From Chloroflexota bacterium (lineage in GTDB: Bacteria; Chloroflexota; Anaerolineae; Anaerolineales; Villigracilaceae), in contig JACRBI010000030.1 of assembly GCA_016234495.1 (NCBI GenBank), forward strand, positions 1 to 64,000: DNA of 64,000 nt, in the 5' to 3' direction. Shown one piece after another: positions 9,988-18,303 of this stretch. The notes below the pieces were generated by a model. The model was not told where the DNA came from. It ran no database searches and saw nothing but the letters and a program-made list of their open reading frames with translations. A program made the translations under genes and the position numbers. Numbering within the stretch: the first letter of the stretch is position 1; each line of letters begins with the position of its first letter.

Positions 9988-10803
9988 TCAATCAAAGGAC
10001 ACAGGCGGATGCTTCATCGTCTCTGGAATGGGGACATCCAGCAGGCTGAGGATGGTGGGCGCGATCTGCAAATGTGACACGATCTCGCCTGTATCGCCTC
10101 TTCCCTTAATCTTTGGCTGGATCCAGAACAAGGGAACTTCTCTTTGCTCGGGCGTGGTGCCGCCGTGCGCGCCGTCCTTGTTGATGCCGTGATCACCTGT
10201 GACCATAATCGTATAACCGCGCTCAATCCATTCCTGAATCAATGGGGCCAGCCACATATCCTGGCGAATGGCGTGATTGCGATATTCCTTTGAATCGGAG
10301 CCAAAAGTTTCGCCGTGATAATCCATGCCCATTGGATGAAGCAAAAGATAATCGGGGGAAAATCTGCGAACGAGGCGCGCGGCAGCTGCAAAAAGTTCCA
10401 CATCCGGATATTCGTCTTCGGTATAGAAGCGCCCGTGTTGAATCGCTAAAGAGTCGTCGTCTGTTTCTTTATCATCGATGCGGTCGTACGGCGCAGAATT
10501 GTAAAGTTCTGACACCCAATAATAGGCCGTAGCAGCCGTCACCTTCCCCGCACTTGAAACAGCTTGAAAAATATTCGGCATGGATGAGCGCCGCACGATG
10601 GAGTTCGCCACGATCCCATGCATGCTCGACGGCGCGCCAGTATGAACCGTCTCGTACATCGGGCGGGACATGCTCGGCAGTTCCCCCACTATTTTATATA
10701 AGTTCGCAAGTTTTGATTCTACAAGGTGGCCGAGATACCCCATATTTTCTTTTGCAACGTCATAGCGCAGCGCGTCAGACAGAACCAAAATAACTTTGCT
10801 CAT
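9988..10803 (-). CDS. Alkaline-phosphatase-superfamily phosphodiesterase/phosphohydrolase
   Basis: A 271-residue soluble protein of the nucleotide pyrophosphatase/phosphodiesterase type. The first metal site is in VLSDALRYD near the N-terminus. A nucleophile is expected in LPSMSRPMYETVHTG, where Ser replaces the more usual Thr. Further metal ligands are in MGMDYHG and TGDHGINKDGAHGG. No signal peptide is visible, so it probably acts in the cytoplasm. It lies just downstream of a four-gene ABC importer on the same strand but is separated from it by a terminator hairpin. Phosphonoacetate hydrolase belongs to the same superfamily, so an organophosphonate or phosphodiester substrate brought in by the importer is a reasonable guess, not shown. 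Confidence 0.75.
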   Translation of the reverse strand: MSKVILVLSDALRYDVAKENMGYLGHLVESKLANLYKIVGELPSMSRPMYETVHTGAPSSMHGIVANSIVRRSSMPNIFQAVSSAGKVTAATAYYWVSELYNSAPYDRIDDKETDDDSLAIQHGRFYTEDEYPDVELFAAAARLVRRFSPDYLLLHPMGMDYHGETFGSDSKEYRNHAIRQDMWLAPLIQEWIERGYTIMVTGDHGINKDGAHGGTTPEQREVPLFWIQPKIKGRGDTGEIVSHLQIAPTILSLLDVPIPETMKHPPVSFD

Positions 10804-10819
10804 TATTCACCTCAAACAA

Positions 10820-10854
10820 AAACGGTTCAGAGTAACGAGTACCCTGAACCGTTT
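10820..10854 (-). terminator. Intrinsic terminator of the ABC importer operon
   Basis: AAACGGTTCAG pairs with CTGAACCGTTT around a 13-nt loop. On the minus strand the stem is followed by TTTTTG. It separates the ATPase gene from the phosphohydrolase gene, so the latter depends on read-through or its own promoter. Confidence 0.7.
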
Positions 10855-10870
10855 ACAACGTCAGCTTATT

Positions 10871-11932
10871 TTATTCATCCAGCACGAGGACGGCTTCCCG
10901 CGAACAAGTGACCTGATCTTTATCACCGATCTTCGGCAATTCAAGGAAGGGGTTATTGAACGTATCCATGTAAAACTTGGAGTTCCCGATCATGACTTGA
11001 ATGCGCACGATGGAACCGAGGAAGGTGATGTTTTCGATGCGGCAATCCACGATGTTGGCTTTCTTTTCCTGAGAGACAAAATTGAACCGTTCGGGTCGAA
11101 TGGCAACGCGCACTTTGTCGCCTTTTTTTCGCTCTTTCAAATCCACCGCAGATTCAAACTGGATGCCGTCAATGGCTATGATGCTTTTGGCGGGGTCTAC
11201 AACCTCAGCAGAGGCATTGTTCAATGTGCCCACGAAATTTGCCACAAAGACAGTCGTCGGGAAGTTGTAAATTTGAAAGGGCGTGCCAACCTGATCCATC
11301 TCACCCTCGCGCATGACGACGATGCGGTCAGATAACGATAGGGCTTCCTCCTGATCATGGGTCACATAGATTGCCGTGATACCAAGTTTTTGTTGAATAC
11401 CTCGAATCTCAGCGCGAAGGGCAATGCGGATCTTGGCGTCGAGCGCGGAGAGCGGCTCGTCGAGCAGCAAAACTTCGGGTCTTATGGCCAGCGCCCGGCC
11501 AAGAGCGACGCGTTGCATTTGTCCGCCTGAAAGCTGATACGGGTAGCTATCCGCTTTCTTTTCGAGGTTGATGATCGCAAGCATTTCCTTAACACGATCT
11601 ACAACATCTGCTTCTTTTTCTTTTCGGATACGCAAGCCAAAGCCAATGTTCTGCGCTACAGTCATGTTTGGGAAAAGCGCATAAGACTGAAAGACCATGC
11701 CGACGTTGCGCTGGCTGGGGGCTTTGTTGGTTATATCTGCGCCGTTGATGGTGATCTGGCCGGTGGATGGGATTTCAAAACCCGCGATCATCCGCAATGT
11801 GGTTGTCTTGCCGCAGCCGGAAGGCCCAAGGAAAGAGACGAACTCACCTTTATTTACATCGAGGTTGAAATCATTGACAGCCGTGAAATCGCCGAAATGT
11901 TTTGATACGTTTTTTAGGGATAAATGTGTCAT
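10871..11932 (-). CDS. ABC importer ATP-binding subunit (PotA/FbpC type)
   Basis: A 353-residue ATPase. Walker A is GPSGCGKTT at residues 36-44, the Q-loop lies in FQSYALFPNMTV, the signature is LSGGQMQRVALGRALA, Walker B is VLLLDEPLSALD, and the switch His is in YVTHDQEEA. After about residue 240 comes a TOBE-like regulatory domain, as in importers of the polyamine, iron, thiamine, sulfate and phosphonate group. It is the last gene of a minus-strand set of binding protein, permease, permease and ATPase. The substrate cannot be decided from the ATPase alone. Confidence 0.92.
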   Translation of the reverse strand: MTHLSLKNVSKHFGDFTAVNDFNLDVNKGEFVSFLGPSGCGKTTTLRMIAGFEIPSTGQITINGADITNKAPSQRNVGMVFQSYALFPNMTVAQNIGFGLRIRKEKEADVVDRVKEMLAIINLEKKADSYPYQLSGGQMQRVALGRALAIRPEVLLLDEPLSALDAKIRIALRAEIRGIQQKLGITAIYVTHDQEEALSLSDRIVVMREGEMDQVGTPFQIYNFPTTVFVANFVGTLNNASAEVVDPAKSIIAIDGIQFESAVDLKERKKGDKVRVAIRPERFNFVSQEKKANIVDCRIENITFLGSIVRIQVMIGNSKFYMDTFNNPFLELPKIGDKDQVTCSREAVLVLDE

Positions 11933-11950
11933 GTCAATTCTCCGTGGAAA

Positions 11951-12784
11951 TTAATGCGCCCCTGATGCCTGACCCTGCCCGCCAGTGAACAGCTGGATGA
12001 GCCCCATTGCCAGCCATGTGAGAAGGAAACTGGCGAAGGAGAGCGCGGCGGGTTCATATGCGCGATGCTGTCCGAGCAGGAAGAGGTATGGACCAAAAGC
12101 TGGAACGCCGAGGAAGGATGCCAGTGTCACCTCGCCAACCACAATCGCAAAGGTCAGCAATGCGCCGCTCAACAAGGCGGCGCGAATGTTCGGGAGAATC
12201 ACCTTCACAATAATTGTGAACCAGCTCGCGCCGAGGCTTTGCGCGGCTTCTGTCAGCGTCCGCACATCAACTGTTCGCATACCAGTATCCACGGAGCGGT
12301 ACATGTAAGGCAGCCCCAAAACCACATAGCCTGCAACGATCAAAATATCAGTGCCGATCTCAAAGGTTGTAAGGGGCTGCAACAGGGTTGTGTCTGTAAA
12401 TGGAATTTTAATCGGGGAACTATAAATGCGGATCAAACCAAATACAAGAATGATCGCGGGCACCACAAAAGGCAGCAGGGTGATGAATTCAACGACGCGG
12501 CGGGCTTCCGGCAAACGCAGGCGAATCCAATAGGCAGTCGGCACGATCAGAATAATACTTGCAAGAATGGTCATCAACGCCAGCATATTGGAATACATGA
12601 ATGTCTTTAGAAAGTCAGGGTCTTCAAACGCGCGCACGTATGCTTTGAATCCGATCACATCCCGTTCCATGCGGAGCGAAAAGTTAACAGTTGCATATAA
12701 AGGCAGGAGGAAATACAGCGCGCCGAGAATAAACCAGATCCAACTCCAAAATGGAATACGGCGAATTCGAGCCAGGATGTTCAT
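11951..12784 (-). CDS. ABC importer permease (PotC/second permease type)
   Basis: About 277 residues with six hydrophobic segments and the permease EAA loop at TLTEAAQSLGASWFTIIVKVILPNIRAA (shown here as one region, around residues 180-207). I take ATG 12784, which overlaps the stop codon of the upstream permease as ATGA, a sign of translational coupling; a GTG three codons earlier is possible. It forms the membrane channel with the permease encoded upstream. Confidence 0.88.
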   Translation of the reverse strand: MNILARIRRIPFWSWIWFILGALYFLLPLYATVNFSLRMERDVIGFKAYVRAFEDPDFLKTFMYSNMLALMTILASIILIVPTAYWIRLRLPEARRVVEFITLLPFVVPAIILVFGLIRIYSSPIKIPFTDTTLLQPLTTFEIGTDILIVAGYVVLGLPYMYRSVDTGMRTVDVRTLTEAAQSLGASWFTIIVKVILPNIRAALLSGALLTFAIVVGEVTLASFLGVPAFGPYLFLLGQHRAYEPAALSFASFLLTWLAMGLIQLFTGGQGQASGAH

Positions 12785-13671
12785 CGCAGCCACCTTTCCG
12801 ATCTTTTCTGGAGCCAGGAATACCCGATCAACGATATGGCCATGATGATTACCATACCCATCGCCATGGCATATCCAAGTCCGGGGTTATGAAGAACGTC
12901 CCCTCGAATCTGCGCGCCGATCTGAATTGTGATGATGCCCAACCGCCCGCCAGTCAGTGCGTACGCGGTGGCGTACGCGCCGAAGGCGTTCCCAAATAAC
13001 AGGATCATCGAACCGAGGATTGAAGGAAGCAGCACCGGCAATGCAACCCTCAGCCAATATTGAGTGGTGCTTGCCCCGAGGTTTTCAGCCGCTTCGCGCC
13101 ACTCGCGTTTTAATCCATCCAGCGCGGGTGCCATGATCAACACCATGAGCGGAAACTGGAAATACATGTATGTGAGGCTCAATCCCCAAAAACTGTAGAG
13201 ATCAAATTCTGTTTGCTGATATAAGTTAATTCCAAATACATTCTTAATAAGGGCAGTGACAAAGCCGGTGCGGCCAAGAGTGGCGATGAAGGAGAAAGCC
13301 AGAGGGACGCCCGCAAAATTGGATGCCACACCTGAGAATGTGATCAACGCGGAACGCAAAGGTTTGGGCAGCCCGCCGACTGTGACTGAGTATGCAAGTA
13401 GAAAACCAAAAATACCGCCGCCGATTGCAGTGGCTGCGCTGATTCGAATACTGAGCCAGTAAGCATCCAAAATAAATTGTTCCTGGAACAGTTGAAGGAG
13501 ATTCGCGAAGGTAAACTGTCCTTCGCTATTCGTAAAACTTCCCATAACCAGACGCAGGGAAGGTAAAACAAGAAAAAGAATTGCAAAAAGGAAAAAAGGC
13601 GTCACGCCCAGCCACTTTTTCCAGTCAGAGACGGGGGGAGAACCTTTTAATTTGAGAGCAGTTTGAGCCAT
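12781..13671 (-). CDS. ABC importer permease (PotB/first permease type)
   Basis: A 296-residue inner-membrane protein with about six helices. The EAA loop is at REAAENLGASTTQYWLRVALP, followed by a conserved helical end. The first helix follows a short cytoplasmic N-terminus (WKKWLGVTPFFLF). It lies between the binding-protein gene, from which a strong hairpin separates it, and the second permease, with which it overlaps by four bases. Confidence 0.88.
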   Translation of the reverse strand: MAQTALKLKGSPPVSDWKKWLGVTPFFLFAILFLVLPSLRLVMGSFTNSEGQFTFANLLQLFQEQFILDAYWLSIRISAATAIGGGIFGFLLAYSVTVGGLPKPLRSALITFSGVASNFAGVPLAFSFIATLGRTGFVTALIKNVFGINLYQQTEFDLYSFWGLSLTYMYFQFPLMVLIMAPALDGLKREWREAAENLGASTTQYWLRVALPVLLPSILGSMILLFGNAFGAYATAYALTGGRLGIITIQIGAQIRGDVLHNPGLGYAMAMGMVIIMAISLIGYSWLQKRSERWLR

Positions 13672-13770
13672 TATTTACCTCGACTTGCGGAGTGCTGAAT
13701 AAGTTACTGCGTAATCCTGCGGAACTATCCAAACCAACGGGTAATTTTACTACTTGCATCTCTTGCTATG

Positions 13771-13800
13771 GCGAGACCCTGCCGAATGGCAGGGTCTCGC
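13771..13800 (-). promoter_or_regulatory. Intercistronic hairpin between binding-protein and permease genes
   Basis: A perfect 13-bp stem, GCGAGACCCTGCC with its complement, closes the 4-nt loop GAAT 24 nt after the binding-protein stop codon. There is no U-tract on the minus-strand side, so it is not a classical terminator. In many ABC operons such a hairpin protects the binding-protein mRNA and raises its level over the permeases; that role is inferred here. Confidence 0.65.
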
Positions 13801-13823
13801 TTTATTACATCAAAATCAATTTA

Positions 13824-15008
13824 TTACGGAGCAGCCTTAACGTCTGCGCCGACGGCTGAATCCCAATTGGCCGTGATCAAAGCCTTGGCGGCGTTGAGCT
13901 GGTCAAGTGTCGGGAAGACCGCGCCGGAGACATCGGGCAACTTGGCAAGCAAGTCGGCAGGAATGACACCGCGTTCGCGAAGGTCAGCTTCGCGGATCGG
14001 GTGGCAGTAGCCCTTCATCCAAATGATCTGGCCTTCGTCCGAGTAGAGGAATTCCATCCACAACTTGGCAGCATTGGGGTGCGGAGCGTAGGCGCTGATC
14101 GCCTGGACATACACACCAGCGAAGCGGCCGGTGGCAGGGATGACTACTGTTGCAGCAGGATTGCCTTCGAAGGAATCCACAGCGGCGAGAGCATTGTAGT
14201 CCCATGTAATGCGGACTGCGGTTTCGCCAGTAGCAACCAAACCGTTATTTGCGATCAACGGAACGAGGTTGCCTGCGGTGTTCATCTCAGCCCAGAAATC
14301 GAGGCCTGGCTGAGCGTCATCGAGGGAGCCGCCATTAGCAAGGGACGACGCGAAAACGGTCTGAATCGCCTGGTTGGAAGTGCGGGGATCGCCGGACATG
14401 GCAACCTGACCGTTATATTTGGGGTCAAGCAGGTCAGCCCAATCCTGGGGAACTTCGGGTTGAACATCGGTGTTCACGAGGAAGGACAAAACGCCGTAAT
14501 AGTCGCCGTACCAGAAGCCATCGGCGTCTTTGGCGTCAGCGGGGATGCTGTCCCAGGTGGAGACTTTGTAGGGCTGGATCAAGCCTTCAGCCTTGGAGGA
14601 ATCGCCGAAGGCAAAGCCGACGTCGATCACATCAGGAGCCTGCGGACCGGTGTTGTCCTTGTTGGCTTTGATGGCTTCAATTTCATCGCCAGAGCCAGCA
14701 TCAGGATTCAATTCATTGACTTCAAGACCATACTTGGCTTTGAAAGTCTCAATCGCTTCACCGTAATTGCACCAGTCATGGGGCAAGGCGATGGTTGTGA
14801 GTGTGCCTTCGGCCTGAGCCGCGGCAATCAATTCAGCCATCGGGTCTACAACAGGAGCTTCAGTTGCAACAACGGGAGCTTCAGTTGCTACGACAGGGGC
14901 TTCAGTTGCAACCATGGGGGCTTCAGTTGCTGCGCCACCACATGCGGACAATAAAGTTGCCGCGACTACGAACAGAGCTAACAATTGAAAAGCAAATTTC
15001 TTATTCAT
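13824..15008 (-). CDS. ABC importer substrate-binding lipoprotein
   Basis: A 394-residue exported protein. The N-terminus has a lipoprotein signal (TLLSACGG, lipid-anchored Cys23). A low-complexity tether with four copies of a TEAPVVA-type heptapeptide follows, then a periplasmic-binding-protein fold of the iron/polyamine/phosphonate cluster (DVGFAFGDSSKAEGL, VRITWDYNALAAVD, GYCHPIREADLRERG). In this Gram-positive-like or monoderm phylum the lipid anchor holds it at the membrane beside the permeases. Substrate is unknown; the nearby phosphohydrolase and phosphate transporter favour a phosphorus compound, while the methylamine-type genes beyond them favour an amine. Confidence 0.88.
   Translation of the reverse strand: MNKKFAFQLLALFVVAATLLSACGGAATEAPMVATEAPVVATEAPVVATEAPVVDPMAELIAAAQAEGTLTTIALPHDWCNYGEAIETFKAKYGLEVNELNPDAGSGDEIEAIKANKDNTGPQAPDVIDVGFAFGDSSKAEGLIQPYKVSTWDSIPADAKDADGFWYGDYYGVLSFLVNTDVQPEVPQDWADLLDPKYNGQVAMSGDPRTSNQAIQTVFASSLANGGSLDDAQPGLDFWAEMNTAGNLVPLIANNGLVATGETAVRITWDYNALAAVDSFEGNPAATVVIPATGRFAGVYVQAISAYAPHPNAAKLWMEFLYSDEGQIIWMKGYCHPIREADLRERGVIPADLLAKLPDVSGAVFPTLDQLNAAKALITANWDSAVGADVKAAP
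14848..14931 (-). repeat. Four 21-bp direct repeats encoding the lipoprotein tether
   Basis: Four in-frame copies of a 21-base unit, reading roughly TEAPVVA on the minus strand, make a Pro/Thr/Glu/Val-rich linker between the lipid-anchored Cys and the ligand-binding domain. Copies differ by a few bases. Such arrays can change length by slippage. Confidence 0.8.
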
Positions 15009-15186
15009 ATCTCTCTCTTACTCCTTTTTGGTTTTTGTTTGATTGGACGAACGGAACAAGTTTATTTTTTCCTGCACACCTCCAATCTGTTAACAAAGCG
15101 TTAACATTTTAGCATTATCAATACTCAAAGTCAAACCATTCAACTTTGAAGTTATTGTTCACAAATATTTTATCCCGCGGAGCATT

Positions 15187-16176
15187 CTACTTTAAAGTAA
15201 TTATCAGCCAGTATATACCTGCGGAAAATAACGCGCTGGCTGGGATGGTGATGAACCATGCCATTACGATCTCCTGCGCCACGCTCCAGCGGACTTTTCC
15301 AAACCTTTCGGAGGAACCGACCCCGATGATCGCTGAACTGACGACCTGCGATGTGCTGACCGGCAAACCAAATGCTGATGCAGCGAGAATCACGATCCCC
15401 GAAGTCAACTGCGTTGAAAAACTATGCACAGGGCGGATCTTGTAAAACTTCCCGCCCAAAGTGCGAATCAGCCGCCAGCCGCCTAAAGCAGTTCCCAGCG
15501 CGATTGCGCCGGCGCTGATTGCCATCACCCAGAAAGGCACGCGGAACTCCGGGATGTATCCTCCGATCATCAAACTGAGCGTGATGATGCCCATTGTCTT
15601 TTGAGCATCGTTCGTGCCATGACTGAAGGCCATACCCAGCGCGGTGATAAACTGACCATTTTTAAAAAAAGTATTGATGTCCGGCGTTGCATTCCGCGCC
15701 AGGAAATAAATCACTCGGGTAACGATGAACCCAAATGCGAACCCGATCAACGGCGAGGTAAACAATGCGATCAATACTTTCTCAAGCCCGTGTAATTTGA
15801 TCGCGCCGTATCCTGCGCCAGCCAAAACTGCACCAACCATGCCACCGATCAATGCATGCGAAGAACTGCTGGGGATTCCCAAAAACCAGGTAAAGATATT
15901 CCAAACGATCGCGCCAATTAAACAGGCGACGATCACATCCAGGTTCAAGGCTGTAGACTGTGCAACTTCATCGCCGATGGTCGTGGCGACAGCGATCCCG
16001 AACAGGAATGGTCCCAGAAAATTGGCAACCGCCGTCAGCGCCAGCGCAGACTGCGGACGGAATGCGCGCGAGGCGATCATCGTCGCCACGATGTTGCTTG
16101 AGTCATGGACACCGTTCAGGAAGTCAAATACGACGGCCAGAATAATAACAAGGATTAATTCAGGAGACATTAACAC
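15187..16176 (-). CDS. pit: PiT-family inorganic phosphate transporter
   Basis: A 329-residue protein with about ten hydrophobic segments. The two PiT signatures are visible: GVHDSSNIVATMIASRA near the N-terminus and the matching SHGTNDAQKTMGIITL in the second half, consistent with the internal duplication of this family. PiT proteins import phosphate with protons or sodium, or as metal-phosphate. The DUF47 gene lies 4 nt upstream on the same strand, the usual PiT/DUF47 pair. Its position beside the ABC importer suggests a shared phosphorus theme. Confidence 0.92.
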   Translation of the reverse strand: MLMSPELILVIILAVVFDFLNGVHDSSNIVATMIASRAFRPQSALALTAVANFLGPFLFGIAVATTIGDEVAQSTALNLDVIVACLIGAIVWNIFTWFLGIPSSSSHALIGGMVGAVLAGAGYGAIKLHGLEKVLIALFTSPLIGFAFGFIVTRVIYFLARNATPDINTFFKNGQFITALGMAFSHGTNDAQKTMGIITLSLMIGGYIPEFRVPFWVMAISAGAIALGTALGGWRLIRTLGGKFYKIRPVHSFSTQLTSGIVILAASAFGLPVSTSQVVSSAIIGVGSSERFGKVRWSVAQEIVMAWFITIPASALFSAGIYWLIITLK

Positions 16177-16180
16177 CTTG

Positions 16181-16801
16181 TTAAGTTTTCTTTACAACGA
16201 TATCAGCAATTGTGTTCGCGGCTTCATCGCCGCGGTCGGCTGCATTGGACAGGTGACGGTAAACCTCGCGCATTTTCAACATCTCGACCACGTGATGAAT
16301 ATCCTCAGGCCCGCTGAACAAGTCTGCAACAGCTTCGCGGTAAACGGCTTCGACACGGTTCTCCAGTGCCTTTGCGCGCTGCGCATGGTCAGTGGCGACG
16401 TTCGGGTGTTTCGGCAGACGCTGGACGGCGTGCCAGATCTCGTACGCGGCATCCTTTAACAGGGACGCAATCCGCAGCATGTACGGCGTAGATTTGACGT
16501 TCAGAATTACCATTTCCACCACAGTCGTATCGGCATAGTCCACTACATCGTCAATGGAACGGGAAAGGGCGAAGATATCCTCGCGGTCAAAGGGCGTGAC
16601 AAAGGTGCGGTTCAACTCGTCGATCAGGATGCGCCGTACTTCATCCGCTTCTTTTTCCTTGATGGATAGATCCTCGGCTACCTCGGGGTCGCCTGTCTCC
16701 AGGTACTTTACCAATAGTTTCAAGGCCTCGTAAGCAATGGATGCCTGTTCTTCGATCAGCCTTTGAAACACGTCTTCCTTGCGCTTAAAAATCTTCAACA
16801 T
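16181..16801 (-). CDS. DUF47 (PhoU-like) partner of the phosphate transporter
   Basis: A 206-residue all-helical, charged protein of the DUF47/PhoU-like group. Typical stretches are KEADEVRRILIDELNRTFVTPFDREDI (one region, roughly residues 50-76), SRSIDDVVDYADTT and ALENRVEAVYREAVADLF. DUF47 proteins sit next to PiT genes and are thought to control them. The ATG is preceded by GGAGA, and the stop codon is 4 nt before the PiT start region. Confidence 0.9.
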   Translation of the reverse strand: MLKIFKRKEDVFQRLIEEQASIAYEALKLLVKYLETGDPEVAEDLSIKEKEADEVRRILIDELNRTFVTPFDREDIFALSRSIDDVVDYADTTVVEMVILNVKSTPYMLRIASLLKDAAYEIWHAVQRLPKHPNVATDHAQRAKALENRVEAVYREAVADLFSGPEDIHHVVEMLKMREVYRHLSNAADRGDEAANTIADIVVKKT

Positions 16802-16841
16802 AAATTCTCCAATCCGATCAAATATTTCAGAAGCCCCGCGC

Positions 16842-18287
16842 TTACGCGATCGGCTTCAATTCGCCTGCGACCATGCCGGGGAACTCGGAGCGCAGTTTTT
16901 CTTCGATCTCGGATGAAAGCAGCGAGTCGGTATTCGCGGACATAATTTCAGCGGCGCGTTTCATGGCGCGGGCGTGAATGTCTGTCGCGCCGCGTTTTTC
17001 CCAGGTCGTGCGCGGATCGCGGTCGGCCAATTTGGTCATCACGGCTTCGGTCTTCATGCGGCTGATGGTGTGCTTGGCGACGATGAACGAACCGCCCGGG
17101 CCGACCTCCTTGATCAATTTCAAAGCCAGGTCTTCCTCGCTGAACGACACGCCGCGTTTGACGCGCTTCATCATCAGCGCCATCTCATCGTCGATGACTG
17201 CCTTCGCAAAATCAAAGGTCTTGAGGGCGTCGATCAAACCGCCAATGTTGAACATGTCCATTCCGCTGACCAGCCCTCCGATTGCGGACATGCCCGTTTC
17301 ATATCCAGCCTGCGCATCGTTCACTTTGGAATTTGTTAATCCAATATATCCGCCGCAGGGCACGTTGTAAAACTGCGCGATCTGCGCGAAAGCCATGTGC
17401 AGCATACCGCATTCAATTCCGCCGGAAGTGTATGCGCCGGTGCGCATGTCTGCCACTGTGGCGAGCGTGGCGTAGATCAATGGCGTGCCTTCCTTCGCCA
17501 TCTGCATTAACGTGGCTGTGGCAAGGAATTCGGCGTTGCCCTGCACGAGCGTCCCTGCCATCGACATGGGCGAGGTGAGGCCGGCATTTGGCACAATGGT
17601 TGGGTAAACCGGCAGACCTTCCTTCGCAAAATACATCACGTTTTCAGTGGACAGGTGATCCATCGAAAGCGGCGAGACTGTCGGGCAATAATGATGCGTC
17701 AGGAACGGATGCTCCTTGTAAGCCGCCTCCCCGCCCGCCACCATATATGCCATCTTCATCACGCTCAAGGTGTCTTTGTGGTCTGTGGTGGTGACCCTAA
17801 TCGGTTTAAGACAATACTTGAGAGCAGGGTACAGCCTCGAGATTGTGAATTGATCCGCCGGCGCGTCATCAGCCAGAGTGGAAATGGAGAAGACGTCGTA
17901 GCCGGGCAGCTCATTGATCAGATGCGCGATGCGCGCGATGTCAGCGGACTCGGCGCGTCTTTCCTGACCTGTGAGCGGATCCAAAATATCTGGAGCAGAA
18001 CTCGCCGTGACGATGACCGGGCTATCCCGTGGAATCACGCGGTCAAATTTCGGGTCGCGCGCGTAAAAGGTGAATGACGGCGGATACATCCTGCGGTATT
18101 TCTCAACCACCGCGCGTGGAAACTTGACGCGCTCGCCTTCGACAGAACAGCCGTGCTTCGCAAATAATTCGCGCGCAGGTTCATAACGCACTTTTAAGCC
18201 GGTCTCTTCGAGGATTTCCAAAGAGGCTTCGTGAATTAGTTCGACTTGTTCCTGGGTAAGCAGAGTTGCAAATGACATGGGGTGCAT
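16842..18287 (-). CDS. MttB-superfamily methyltransferase, non-pyrrolysine type
   Basis: A 481-residue protein of the trimethylamine methyltransferase (MttB, COG5598) family. Recognisable parts are the N-terminal HEASLEILEETGLKV, the central THHYCPTVSPLSMD and VPNAGLTSPMSMAGTLVQGNAEF regions, and a C-terminal helical end. The gene has no in-frame amber codon, so it is not a pyrrolysine enzyme. Known non-pyrrolysine members demethylate quaternary amines such as glycine betaine, proline betaine, carnitine or butyrobetaine onto a corrinoid protein. No corrinoid protein gene is present in the window. It lies at the far end of a minus-strand arm with a PfkB-fold protein and an FAD/GcvT enzyme, suggesting N-methyl compound breakdown. 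Confidence 0.88.
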   Translation of the reverse strand: MHPMSFATLLTQEQVELIHEASLEILEETGLKVRYEPARELFAKHGCSVEGERVKFPRAVVEKYRRMYPPSFTFYARDPKFDRVIPRDSPVIVTASSAPDILDPLTGQERRAESADIARIAHLINELPGYDVFSISTLADDAPADQFTISRLYPALKYCLKPIRVTTTDHKDTLSVMKMAYMVAGGEAAYKEHPFLTHHYCPTVSPLSMDHLSTENVMYFAKEGLPVYPTIVPNAGLTSPMSMAGTLVQGNAEFLATATLMQMAKEGTPLIYATLATVADMRTGAYTSGGIECGMLHMAFAQIAQFYNVPCGGYIGLTNSKVNDAQAGYETGMSAIGGLVSGMDMFNIGGLIDALKTFDFAKAVIDDEMALMMKRVKRGVSFSEEDLALKLIKEVGPGGSFIVAKHTISRMKTEAVMTKLADRDPRTTWEKRGATDIHARAMKRAAEIMSANTDSLLSSEIEEKLRSEFPGMVAGELKPIA

Positions 18288-18303
18288 CCTTGTTTGTAAA
18301 TTT

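Noticed and set aside
16842-18287. Pyrrolysine in the MttB-type gene
   Set aside because: The gene is full length without any in-frame amber codon, and no pylB, C, D, S or T gene is seen, so it is a non-pyrrolysine member.
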